NCBI GenBank assembly: GCA_964444365.1
Contig: CAYUHJ010000010.1
Location: 7,312 to 71,311, forward strand
DNA length: 64,000 nt
Direction: 5' to 3'
Origin: CAYUHJ01 sp964444365
GTDB lineage: Bacteria; Planctomycetota; Planctomycetia; Gemmatales; Gemmataceae
Part shown: positions 46,507 through 54,120 of the stretch, piece after piece
How the letters are laid out: each line of letters begins with the position of its first letter
Position numbering within the stretch: the first letter of the stretch is position 1
Position numbers and translations under genes: made by a program
Notes under the pieces: model-generated
Told to the model about the DNA's origin: nothing
Seen by the model: the letters and a program-made list of their open reading frames with translations, nothing else
The model's database searches: none

Positions 46507-46962
46507 ATGCAACCGCTTCACCTGCCAGGCACCCTGGACTCGCTCGCCCCGGTGAGCGAGTTCGTCAAGTCCGCGGCCGCCGAGGCCGGGCTCGACAAGC
46601 ACGCGACCTACCGCCTTCGGCTGGCGGTCGTGGAACTCGTCACCAACGTCATCGAGCACGGCTACGCCGAGAACGGCCTGAGCGGCTGGTTCGACGTCTC
46701 CTCGGAACTCGCGCCGGAAACGCTCACGGTCACCATCGAGGACGACGCCCCCGCCTTCGACCCGCGGCAGGCGGACGTGCCGGACGACCTGCACCTGCCA
46801 CCCGAAGAACGGCAAATCGGCGGGCTCGGCGTGTACCTCGTTTTGCAGGAAGTCGACCGCTACGAGTACGAACGCCGCGACGGGCGGAACCGCAGCGTCG
46901 TCGTGATGAACCGGCCGAATCCAACTTCTGGTCCCCCTCTCCCAGCTGGGGAGAGGGGGTAG
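46507..46962 (+). CDS. rsbW: RsbW-like anti-sigma factor/serine kinase
   Basis: 151 residues with a GHKL ATPase fold: N-box ExxxN at E43 and N47 with H51 (ELVTNVIEHGY), G1-like EDDAPAFDP at 78-86, and GLGVYLV near 107. Such proteins phosphorylate STAS antagonists and sequester a sigma factor. GGGAGG precedes the ATG at 46507; the in-frame start at 46480 overlaps the STAS stop. The last 12 residues and the stop come from a family A repeat, so the natural C-terminus has been replaced. No sigma factor gene is adjacent. Confidence 0.85.
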   Translation: MQPLHLPGTLDSLAPVSEFVKSAAAEAGLDKHATYRLRLAVVELVTNVIEHGYAENGLSGWFDVSSELAPETLTVTIEDDAPAFDPRQADVPDDLHLPPEERQIGGLGVYLVLQEVDRYEYERRDGRNRSVVVMNRPNPTSGPPLPAGERG

Positions 46963-46965
46963 GTG
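46927..46965. repeat. C-rich hairpin repeat, family A copy 7 (single arm), overlapping the rsbW-like gene end
   Basis: One hairpin arm (CCCCCTCTCCCAGCTGGGGAG and GGGGG) without the mirror partner. It supplies the last codons and the stop of the RsbW-like gene. Confidence 0.75.
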
Positions 46966-47002
46966 TGCGGGGAAATCCAGTACCCATGCGAACTCCCCGG
47001 AT

Positions 47003-47119
47003 TTGTAGGTCGGGCCGAGGCTTTGCGAGGCCCGACGGGAAGCGAAATGTCGGCCACGAAGACTCGATTCAACGCGAAACGCAACGTCGGGCCTCGCAAA
47101 GCCTCGGCCCGACCGACAA
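47003..47119. repeat. Palindromic repeat, GTAGGTCGGGCC family, copy 2
   Basis: Arms 47003-47037 and 47085-47119 of 35 bases are complementary with one mismatch and match the arms of the element at 15721-15802 apart from central changes. The 47-base loop is unrelated to that of copy 1. Confidence 0.9.
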
Positions 47120-47180
47120 GAAATGCATCGATTGCGGCTGGAGGTTCACCTCTCTCTCCGCAAGCTAGCGAGACCTCCCC

Positions 47181-49025
47181 ATGCCCGGCCTGCGTTTCCA
47201 GATCTTTGAAGGCCCCACCGTCGTTCACTCCGTCGACGCGTCGTCCGGCGTGACCGAGTTCGGCCGGCAAGCGGAAGGGGAGGAGCCGCCGTACCGCCAC
47301 CACCACGACGCGCACCGGCTGCGCGTCGTGTTCGCCCGGCTGGAAGAGAAGGAAGTGTCGCGAAAACACTTCTCCGTCGAGCCGCTGCCGGACGGGCGGG
47401 TGAAGGTGCAGAACGGCAGCCGCACGGCCCCGGTCGCGTTCGGCGACGGGACGCTGCTCGACCCCGGGCTGGCGCGTGAAGTCCTCATTCCCGTGTCCGT
47501 CCTCGTCGGCGGTCGGCGGATTGCCATCGAGCCGGCGGACGGCGGTCAGGGGAGTTCCAAGCTCGCGGCCCTGCTGGCAGAGCACGAGGCACCGGGGCAA
47601 CTCCAGAGCCTGCCGGAAGCGACGCTCCCCCCCGGAGCACTCGCCCGCCGACCCGCCCCGAAGCCCGACGCGGCCGGGGGGATGGGGCAGGAGCCGCTGA
47701 TCCGGTGGCTGGAAACGGCGCTCACGGTGCTGCAAAGCGCCGCCGTCTCGACCGACTTTTACGAACGGGCCGCGGACGCGCTCGTCACCCTGGTGAACCT
47801 CGACACGGGCCAGGTGCTGCGGTACGAGTACGGCCAGTGGCGGGTACTCGCCCACCGGTCGGCGACGGCAGCCGCCCACGGCGACGAACGCGCGGCGAGC
47901 CGGAACATTCTGGCCCAGGTTCTACGGGAAAAACGCACCTTCTGGCACGTGCCCGCCACCGCGTCCGGGGCGAGCCTGGCCGGGGTGAACGCGCTCGTCG
48001 CGGCCCCGATTCTGAACCCGGCCGGCGAGGTGATCGGCGTCCTGTACGGCGACCGCCAGGCCCGCGGGATGCGCGGCGGGGCTCCCCCGATCACGCAACT
48101 CGAAGCGATGCTGGTGCAACTCCTGGCCGGCGGCGTCGCCACCGGGCTCAGCCGGCTCGAACGCGAAGAAGCGGAGCGGGCCAAGCACAAGAAGTTCGTC
48201 CAGTACGAGCGCGAACTGGACATCGGCCGGAACATCCAGGGCGGATTCCTGCCCGAGGCGTTGCCGAGGCCGGCCGGGTGGGAGCTGGCCGCCTACTTCA
48301 AGCCCGCCCGCGAAGTCGGCGGGGACTTCTACGACGTGTTCCCACTGTCCAACCACCAGCTCGCCATCGCCATCGCCGACGTGTGCGACAAGGGCGTCGG
48401 GGCGGCCCTGTTCATGGCGATCTTCCGCACGCTGCTGCGGGCCACCTGCCAGATGTCCCTGACCCGGCAGTTGCTCGGGGCCAACCCGGACTCGGCCGCC
48501 CTCGCCCCGCGGCCGACGGGCCGGCGGGCCAGCCTGCTCACGGACCTCAACGCCCTCGCCACGGTGGAGGCGACCAACGTCTACGTCGCCACGACGCACG
48601 CGGCGTCGTTCATGTTCGCGACGATGTTTTTCGGCATCCTGGACACGGAAACCGGCGAACTCGTGTACGTCAACGGCGGCCACGACTACCCGACGATCGT
48701 CGACGCGAACGGGGTGAAGACCCGGCTCAAGACCACCGGCCCGGCGGTCGGCCTGATGGCCGACGCCGAGTTCGACATCGGCAAGGTCACGCTCGACCCC
48801 GGCGACGTGCTGGTGATGACCACCGACGGGGTCACCGACGCCCGAAACCCGGCGGGCAAGGGGTTCGGCGAGGAGCGACTGCTCGACCTGTTGAAGGAGC
48901 CGGCCCCGACCGCGGCCGCCGCGGTCGACCGGCTCGTCGCCGCGCTGACCGAACACATCGGCACGGCCGACCAGTTCGACGACATCACCGTCCTCGTCAC
49001 CCGCCGCGAGCCGGCGTCAGCGTGA
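47181..49025 (+). CDS. FHA-GAF-SpoIIE (PP2C) phosphatase, RsbU-like
   Basis: 614 residues in the order FHA (about 1-115; GR, then SRKHFSVE and N-G-S), Pro/Ala linker, GAF (about 165-320), a coiled segment, and a SpoIIE/PP2C phosphatase (about 360-610). The metal-binding acids are in VGGDFYDVFPL, ADVCDKGVGAALFMA and TTDGVTDARN, and DDITVLV ends the domain. It should dephosphorylate STAS partners. The FHA domain implies that binding to a phosphothreonine-bearing partner, possibly of the kinase upstream, switches it on. ATG at 47181. Confidence 0.9.
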   Translation: MPGLRFQIFEGPTVVHSVDASSGVTEFGRQAEGEEPPYRHHHDAHRLRVVFARLEEKEVSRKHFSVEPLPDGRVKVQNGSRTAPVAFGDGTLLDPGLAREVLIPVSVLVGGRRIAIEPADGGQGSSKLAALLAEHEAPGQLQSLPEATLPPGALARRPAPKPDAAGGMGQEPLIRWLETALTVLQSAAVSTDFYERAADALVTLVNLDTGQVLRYEYGQWRVLAHRSATAAAHGDERAASRNILAQVLREKRTFWHVPATASGASLAGVNALVAAPILNPAGEVIGVLYGDRQARGMRGGAPPITQLEAMLVQLLAGGVATGLSRLEREEAERAKHKKFVQYERELDIGRNIQGGFLPEALPRPAGWELAAYFKPAREVGGDFYDVFPLSNHQLAIAIADVCDKGVGAALFMAIFRTLLRATCQMSLTRQLLGANPDSAALAPRPTGRRASLLTDLNALATVEATNVYVATTHAASFMFATMFFGILDTETGELVYVNGGHDYPTIVDANGVKTRLKTTGPAVGLMADAEFDIGKVTLDPGDVLVMTTDGVTDARNPAGKGFGEERLLDLLKEPAPTAAAAVDRLVAALTEHIGTADQFDDITVLVTRREPASA

Positions 49026-50057
49026 GGGGCTGGTCCGCACGACCGCCCGGCCCGCGAGCGCGCCGCTCCGCATGTCGTCGAGCGCCCGGTTGATGTCCGC
49101 GAGGGCGTACTCCTTCCCGAGCGTCGGCGTCAGGTCGAGCTTGCCGCTCTCGCACAGGCGGACGTAGTTCGGGATGTCGAACTGGGGATGCGATTCCCCG
49201 CCGTGGGAGCCGGTCAGCACCTTGTCGAAGTGCAGCGGCAGCGTGTGAATCGCGGCGGCGGTCCCCTTCGCCGGCACGCCGACGAGGACCGTGCGGCCCC
49301 GCGGCCCGGTGACGCGGTACGCCGCCTCGATGACCTTCACGTTCCCCGTGTTGTCGACCGCCACGTCGTATTCCCTCACGATTTCCCGCACCGCGGCCTC
49401 GGCGTCGATGCCCCGCGAGTTGATCGCGTGCGTCGCGCCGAGCTTCTTCGCCAGTGACAGCCGGTTGTCAAACAGGTCGAGCGCGACGATCGGGTACGCC
49501 CCGACGAGGGCCGCGGCCTGCACGATGCTGAGCCCGATCCCGCCGGCCCCGAACACGACGACGGACTCGCCGATCTTCAATTTCGCGTTGTTGTTGACGA
49601 CGCCGAACCCGGTCGTGACGGCACAGCCGAACAACGACGCAACGGCCGGGTCGAAGTCCACGGGGATCTTCGTAACGCGGTTTTCGGAGACGACGGCGAA
49701 CTCGTTGAACGTCGTCACCCACCCGGCGTTGACCGGGCCGCGGGCGGAGCCGTAGACGGGGCACAGCGATTCCAGGCCCGCCCCTTTTCGCCAGTGCAAC
49801 ACGACGCGGTCGCCGGGCGTCACGGTGCGAACGCCGGGGCCGACTTCGAGGACTTCGCCGGTGCCCTCGTGGCCGAGTAGGTGGGGAAGGAACTTGTCCG
49901 GCCCCTTCACGCCCGCGATTTCGCCGAGTTGGGAGCCGCAGATTCCGGACACGAGCACGCGGACGAGCACTTGCCCGAACGAAACGGGAGGGACTTCCAC
50001 GTCTTCGAGCGCGAGCGGGGCGTTCTGCTCGACGAGGACCGCGGCGAGGCCTTTCAC
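49017..50057 (-). CDS. Zinc-type alcohol dehydrogenase (MDR) lacking the structural zinc lobe
   Basis: 346-residue MDR oxidoreductase. Catalytic zinc ligands C40-like (SGICGS), GHE and C in LFGCAVTT are present, and the NAD(P) fold shows VFGAGGIGLS with an acidic end (VALDLFDNR), favouring NAD. The four structural-zinc cysteines are missing except one (SLCPVY). It overlaps the end of the phosphatase gene by nine bases convergently and is the last of three minus-strand genes that probably form an operon for sugar or polyol oxidation. Confidence 0.8.
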   Translation of the reverse strand: MKGLAAVLVEQNAPLALEDVEVPPVSFGQVLVRVLVSGICGSQLGEIAGVKGPDKFLPHLLGHEGTGEVLEVGPGVRTVTPGDRVVLHWRKGAGLESLCPVYGSARGPVNAGWVTTFNEFAVVSENRVTKIPVDFDPAVASLFGCAVTTGFGVVNNNAKLKIGESVVVFGAGGIGLSIVQAAALVGAYPIVALDLFDNRLSLAKKLGATHAINSRGIDAEAAVREIVREYDVAVDNTGNVKVIEAAYRVTGPRGRTVLVGVPAKGTAAAIHTLPLHFDKVLTGSHGGESHPQFDIPNYVRLCESGKLDLTPTLGKEYALADINRALDDMRSGALAGRAVVRTSPSR

Positions 50058-50075
50058 GTTTCCATCCTCTGAACC

Positions 50076-50141
50076 GTGTAGCCGCGACGCGATAGCGGAG
50101 CGCGGGAGACTTCGCGCTCCGCTATCGCGTCGCGGCTACAC
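50076..50141. repeat. Palindromic repeat, TAGCCGCGACGC family, copy 2
   Basis: Perfect 29-base arms (50076-50104 and 50113-50141) around an 8-base loop. It overlaps the end of the isomerase gene and the start region of the dehydrogenase gene, both minus strand. See 36641-36710 for the sister copy. Confidence 0.9.
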
Positions 50142-50972
50142 GACAAACTTCCGCAAAAACTCGATCGACTTCCGTGCCGTGTTGACCGCGTCGTGGCTGT
50201 GCCGACTCAGTTCGACGGACACCATTCCGGTGTAGTTCGCGGCCCGCAGCCCGGCGAACACGTCCGCGAAGTCGACCTCGCCTTCGCCGAACATCAGGTG
50301 GTCGTGGACGCCGCGGCGCATGTCCTCGATGTGGACGTTCCAGAGCCAGTCCTTCCACCGCACGAGGTGCTCGCTGACCGGCAACTCCCCGTTGCAGACG
50401 AGGTGGCCGATATCGACGGTGAGCCCGAAGTTCGGGTGGTTGACGCGGCCGTGCAACTCGGCGAATTTTTCCACTGTGTCGATGAACATGCCGGGCTCCG
50501 GCTCGAACGCGAGGCGGACGTTCTTTTGGGCTGCGTAGTCGGCGAGTTGTTTGCAGCCATCGACGAGGCGTGACATCAGATCGGAAGGAAAGGCGTCATC
50601 TGTGGGTGAGCCGGACCAAAAGCTAGCACAATGCGGCGACAGATTTGCTGCGAAATCCACGCAGTGCTTGAGAAACCCGAGCCGTTGACGGCGTTCATAA
50701 TCCGCAGGTGAAATGAGAGTTGGCTGGTGCTTACGGCGTGAGTCGAGAAAAAATCGTGAGCCAGTTTCGATGACTGTGCCACTCAACTTCAACTCTTCAA
50801 ATCGAAACCGCAGGCTATTGATTGCATCGTAGGGGTCACTCAGTTCTCGGAAATCCAAGTGATTCACATCCGGCGTCAGGGCCACGCCGCCGTAGCCGAG
50901 TTCGGCGATGATCTCGATCGCGTCTTCGAGCCGGTGGTGGGCGAAGCCGTTCGTGTTGTAGCCGAGGATCAT
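50136..50972 (-). CDS. Sugar phosphate isomerase/epimerase-like TIM barrel
   Basis: 278 residues of the xylose-isomerase/AP-endonuclease-2 barrel family: GYNTNGF start, AELGYGGVAL, EPEPGMF (metal Glu), TVDIGHLVCNG (Asp and His), NVHIEDM and VELSRHSH. No signal peptide. It precedes the dehydrogenase gene and follows the Gfo/Idh/MocA gene with 37 bases. About 300 bases in the middle (50570-50870) are distinctly lower in G+C than the ends although the frame is continuous. The start ATG is at 50972. Substrate unknown. Confidence 0.8.
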   Translation of the reverse strand: MILGYNTNGFAHHRLEDAIEIIAELGYGGVALTPDVNHLDFRELSDPYDAINSLRFRFEELKLSGTVIETGSRFFLDSRRKHQPTLISPADYERRQRLGFLKHCVDFAANLSPHCASFWSGSPTDDAFPSDLMSRLVDGCKQLADYAAQKNVRLAFEPEPGMFIDTVEKFAELHGRVNHPNFGLTVDIGHLVCNGELPVSEHLVRWKDWLWNVHIEDMRRGVHDHLMFGEGEVDFADVFAGLRAANYTGMVSVELSRHSHDAVNTARKSIEFLRKFVV

Positions 50973-51009
50973 GGCTGCGCCGCCAGCATCGTGTCGAGGA
51001 GAGCGCACG

Positions 51010-52161
51010 TCATTCTACCGCGACCCACCGCTGTTCGCGGTGGCTGCGGAGGATCGCCTCGCACAGTTGCACCTCGCGGTGGCCGTCGGCGAAGGTGGCG
51101 TACAGCGGGGCCGGCGACTTGCCGTGGTCGATGTCGTGGTAGATGGCCTTGTACAGTTGCTTGAACGAGTCGGGAAACCCTTCGGCGTGGCCGCCGGGGT
51201 AGTCGGCGAACTTCTGGGCCGTCGGGCCGAGCAGGGCGGGGTCGCGGCTGAGGGCTTCGGTCGACCGCAGCCGGTGGCCGATGTGCAGGGTGTTCGGCTC
51301 CTCGCTGTCCCAGGAGATCGAGGCCTTCCCGCCGGCGAGGTCGAACCGCAGGGAGTTCTTCCGGCCGGCCGTCACCTGCGACACCGTCACGACGCCCTTC
51401 GCCCCGCCCTTGAAACGAAGCAAAATCGAGCCGTAGTCCTCCGTGTGGATCGGCACCGCCTCCGCCGGCTGGTGGCGGTGCCCGGCGGTGCCGCTGAACG
51501 TCTCGGAGCCGCCGGCCGGCCGGTAGCGGGTGTCGTGGACGGTTCGCAGGTCCGCACACACGGCCGTGACGGACAGCCCCGTGACGAAACAAATCGTGTC
51601 GAGCCAGTGGGTGCCGATGTCCGCGACGGCCCGCAGTTCGCCCCCCGCCGCGGGGAGCACGCGCCAGTTGAAATCACTGACGTACATCAGCCAGTCTTGC
51701 AGGTACGACCCCGTGACGTGGAAGACCTCGCCGAGGTCGCCGGCGTGGATGCGGTCGCGGGCTTCGAGCACGAGCGGGTAGAACCGCACGTTGTAGTTTA
51801 CCGCCGTGACGAGGTGCGGGTGCCCGGCGGCGAGCTTGACCAGCTCCGCCGTTTCCGCCGTCGACATCGCCAGCGGCTTCTCGCAGACGACGTGCTTTCC
51901 CGCGGCGAGGGCGGCCCGGCACTGCTCGAAGTGGTAGCGGTTCGGCGACGCGAGGTGGACGACGGTCACGGCGGGGTCGGCAAGGATTTCCTCGAAAGTC
52001 GCGTAGCCCTTCTCCAGGCCGAGCGACCGCGCCGCCTGAACGGACTTGTCCGGGGACGACCCGAGGATGCCGACGACCCGCCGGCCGAGCCGCCGCAGCG
52101 CCTCGACGTGGACCGGCCCGATGAACCCCGTCCCGACAATCGCGGTGCCCGTCGCCTGCAT
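51010..52161 (-). CDS. Gfo/Idh/MocA-family oxidoreductase
   Basis: 383-residue NAD(P)-dependent sugar oxidoreductase. The cofactor loop VGTGFIGPVH (9-18), the EKP motif with K95 (VCEKPLAM), and the C-terminal sheet with a DIGTHWLDT pocket are standard. It is the first gene of the minus-strand trio with the TIM-barrel and MDR genes; such trios are typical for inositol- or rare-sugar-type catabolism, but the substrate cannot be read off. Confidence 0.85.
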   Translation of the reverse strand: MQATGTAIVGTGFIGPVHVEALRRLGRRVVGILGSSPDKSVQAARSLGLEKGYATFEEILADPAVTVVHLASPNRYHFEQCRAALAAGKHVVCEKPLAMSTAETAELVKLAAGHPHLVTAVNYNVRFYPLVLEARDRIHAGDLGEVFHVTGSYLQDWLMYVSDFNWRVLPAAGGELRAVADIGTHWLDTICFVTGLSVTAVCADLRTVHDTRYRPAGGSETFSGTAGHRHQPAEAVPIHTEDYGSILLRFKGGAKGVVTVSQVTAGRKNSLRFDLAGGKASISWDSEEPNTLHIGHRLRSTEALSRDPALLGPTAQKFADYPGGHAEGFPDSFKQLYKAIYHDIDHGKSPAPLYATFADGHREVQLCEAILRSHREQRWVAVE

Positions 52162-52194
52162 GGTGCCCTCTCGTCGGTCGCTGGTGCGGTGAAG

Positions 52195-52236
52195 GCTTCA
52201 CCCCCACCCCAACCCTCCCCCCTCAAGGGGGAGGGG
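52195..52236. repeat. C-rich hairpin repeat, family A copy 8 (single arm)
   Basis: Right-arm half of the element (CACCCCCACCCCAACC, then CCCCCCTCAAGGGGGAGGGG) without the mirrored left arm; lies between the oxidoreductase start and the YggX-fusion stop. Confidence 0.75.
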
Positions 52237-52242
52237 ATCAGG

Positions 52243-52869
52243 TCAGTTCGCCGCGTCGTCGAAGCCGAGGTAGCCGCGGAGGTGCTTGTCGTACTCGGCG
52301 GCCCCGAACTCGGAACTCAGGTCGAGCCGGAGTTCGTTGATGACCTTGATCGAGTAGTCCTTCTTCCACGAATCCCAGCATTCCGTGCAGATCTTCTCGA
52401 AGACCCGCTCCGCGAGTTTGCCGTCGATGTTCGGCGGCACCGGCATCTGCCGGGCCTTCCGCCCGGTGACACACCCCGGCCGCTCGCAGCGGAAGCCGGT
52501 GTCCGGGCCGTCGTACACCGGCTCGGCGGACACGGCCTTCGGGACGGGTGCCCCGAGGTCCGCGAGTTGCTTGGCCATCGCGTCGCGCGGCATCTTGTCG
52601 CCGCGCTCGTCCGCGACCTTGTACCCGGCCGTCAGCACCTCCACGGCCTTGGCGGCGTCCCCGCACTTCGTCAGGGCGTCGCCGAGCAGCTGGTACACCT
52701 TCGAGAACTGCGGCGACAGCTCGATCGTCTTCTCGAATGACTTCACCGCCTCCGCGTGCTGGCCGTCTTCCGCGAGGAGTTGCCCGAGGCGGAAGTGGCC
52801 GAGTTCGTTCTCGGGGTCGTCGGTCGCCATCTTGCGGAACTGGGCGATGCGGTCGTGCAGGGAACTCAT
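52243..52869 (-). CDS. TPR protein fused to an YggX-like Fe(II)-trafficking domain
   Basis: 208 residues. The first 110 contain TPR-like helices (HFRLGQLLAEDGQHAEAVKSF, VYQLLGDALTKCGDAAKAVEVL). The last 90 read as the Iron_traffic/YggX fold: CERPGC, PPNIDGKLAERVFEKI, CWDSWKKDYSIKVINELRLDLS. The YggX family's Cys is near the start of that domain. YggX protects Fe-S enzymes from oxidative damage. A fusion to TPR suggests docking to a partner. Divergent from a BamE-like/IscX pair, supporting a shared iron role. Confidence 0.7.
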   Translation of the reverse strand: MSSLHDRIAQFRKMATDDPENELGHFRLGQLLAEDGQHAEAVKSFEKTIELSPQFSKVYQLLGDALTKCGDAAKAVEVLTAGYKVADERGDKMPRDAMAKQLADLGAPVPKAVSAEPVYDGPDTGFRCERPGCVTGRKARQMPVPPNIDGKLAERVFEKICTECWDSWKKDYSIKVINELRLDLSSEFGAAEYDKHLRGYLGFDDAAN

Positions 52870-52905
52870 CGGGGGGTCTCGTCGCGTGGAACCGGGCCGT
52901 GCGGG

Positions 52906-52911
52906 TATTCT
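52906..52911 (+). promoter_or_regulatory. Probable -10 box for the zinc-ribbon/BamE-like gene
   Basis: TATTCT 37 bases before the start codon at 52943, within the 73-base divergent gap to the TPR-YggX gene. Confidence 0.3.
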
Positions 52912-52942
52912 ATTCATTAGCGTCGGACCCGGAGACGAGCCG

Positions 52943-53449
52943 ATGTCCCGCGAATGCGAACCGTGCCGACTGCACTTCCCCGACTCGCCGCCGGTCTGCC
53001 CGCGGTGCGGGGCGACGACGAAGTTCACGCTCCTGCAGCCGCTCAACGAAACCCCGGACCCGATCCCGGACGTTCCGGACCAGACGAAGTTCGGGCACAC
53101 CGACGCGATCCGGCTCGGCTACGAAAAGGGCGTGCTCGGGCAGATTCAAGAGAACGTCGGGTTCAAGCCCGCGATGTGGGGCGTCTTCGCGTTCGTCGTG
53201 TTGACCGTCGTCGGCACCTGGATTTCGGTCGGGGACGACTTCGCCCGCCGGGCCGCGACGCTGAAAGTGGGGATGCCGATCCGCGAGGTGTCCGCGGTGA
53301 TGGGCTACCCCGAGCCGACGCACGGGTCCGGCGAGGTGACGTGGGAGGGCGGGGACAAGGCCGTCCGCGTCGTGTACCGTGACGGGAAGGTAACGGAACT
53401 CCACCCCGACGTCGCCCGCGGCGGCCTGCACGCCCGGCGAATCCGCTGA
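52943..53449 (+). CDS. Zinc-ribbon, membrane-anchored protein with a BamE/SmpA-like domain
   Basis: 168 residues: an N-terminal four-Cys ribbon (CEPC, then CPRCG), one central helix (WGVFAFVVLTVVGTWI), and a C-terminal domain with the SmpA/OmlA/BamE-like pattern LKVGMPIREVSAVMGYPEPTHG, then VTWEGG and VYRDGKV. Ribbon inside, BamE-like domain outside is the likely topology. ATG at 52943 with GGAGA before. It precedes IscX by 14 bases. Confidence 0.6.
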   Translation: MSRECEPCRLHFPDSPPVCPRCGATTKFTLLQPLNETPDPIPDVPDQTKFGHTDAIRLGYEKGVLGQIQENVGFKPAMWGVFAFVVLTVVGTWISVGDDFARRAATLKVGMPIREVSAVMGYPEPTHGSGEVTWEGGDKAVRVVYRDGKVTELHPDVARGGLHARRIR

Positions 53450-53463
53450 CCCGGACCACTGCC

Positions 53464-53673
53464 ATGACCTGGACCGACTCCCGCGCGATCGGCGAACTGC
53501 TGTTCGAGCGGTACGACACCCTCGACCCCCTGACCGTCCGGTTCACGGACATGCACAAGTGGGTCCTCGACCTGGAGGGGTTCACGGGGAAGCCCGGCGA
53601 CTCGAACGAAAAACTCCTCGAAGCGATCCAGATGGCCTGGTACGAAGAGTGGAAGGACGAGTACGGCTCGTGA
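53464..53673 (+). CDS. iscX: IscX (YfhJ) iron-sulfur assembly protein
   Basis: 69 residues matching IscX almost end to end: MTWTDSRAIGELL, then DPLTVRFTDMHKWVLDLEGF and SNEKLLEAIQMAW. IscX binds IscS and iron and modulates Fe-S cluster assembly, replacing or tuning frataxin. No isc or suf operon is in the window; its neighbour is the TPR-YggX fusion across a divergent promoter region, linking two iron-supply proteins. Confidence 0.9.
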   Translation: MTWTDSRAIGELLFERYDTLDPLTVRFTDMHKWVLDLEGFTGKPGDSNEKLLEAIQMAWYEEWKDEYGS

Positions 53674-53730
53674 CGGCACGGTCCCGTGACGGCCGCGGCC
53701 CGTGACACCCTTCCCCCGGAGTCCCCGCTC

Positions 53731-54120
53731 ATGCGTACGCCCCGTTTCGTCGTGTTGGTCCTGGTGTGCGGTCTGGTCGGCTGCAAGGCGGCGAAGTTGA
53801 ACGAGGACAAGTCGTTCAGCCTGTCGTCGGCCGCGGACGAGTACCTCCTCGAACTGATTCCGCAGAAGGCCGAGCAGACGGTGAGCGCGGCCGTGACCGC
53901 GACCGAACCCGTGGACGTGTACGTCGTGCTCAAGTCCGCAGCCGCCGACCCGCGGGACCTGAAGCCGGCGGACCGCGAGAAGAAGGCGGTCGCGTTCAAG
54001 AAGGGCGTCAAGGCGGAGACCCTGACGGCGAAAATCCCCGCGAACGAGGCGTCCGCCGTGCTCGTCGTCCTCGGCAGTGGCTCCAAGAAAAGCGACGTGA
54101 CCGTCAAGCTTACGAACTGA
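53731..54120 (+). CDS. Small lipoprotein, unknown
   Basis: 129 residues. The leader ends in a lipobox (LVGCK, Cys at about 18), so it is lipid-anchored. The rest is a short helix-strand domain rich in Ala, Lys and Val (VTATEPVDVYVVLKS; ASAVLVVLGSG). No domain is recognised. The ATG at 53731 gives the leader; an earlier start at 53686 does not. Its stop overlaps the sulfatase-like gene by 11 bases. Confidence 0.6.
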   Translation: MRTPRFVVLVLVCGLVGCKAAKLNEDKSFSLSSAADEYLLELIPQKAEQTVSAAVTATEPVDVYVVLKSAAADPRDLKPADREKKAVAFKKGVKAETLTAKIPANEASAVLVVLGSGSKKSDVTVKLTN

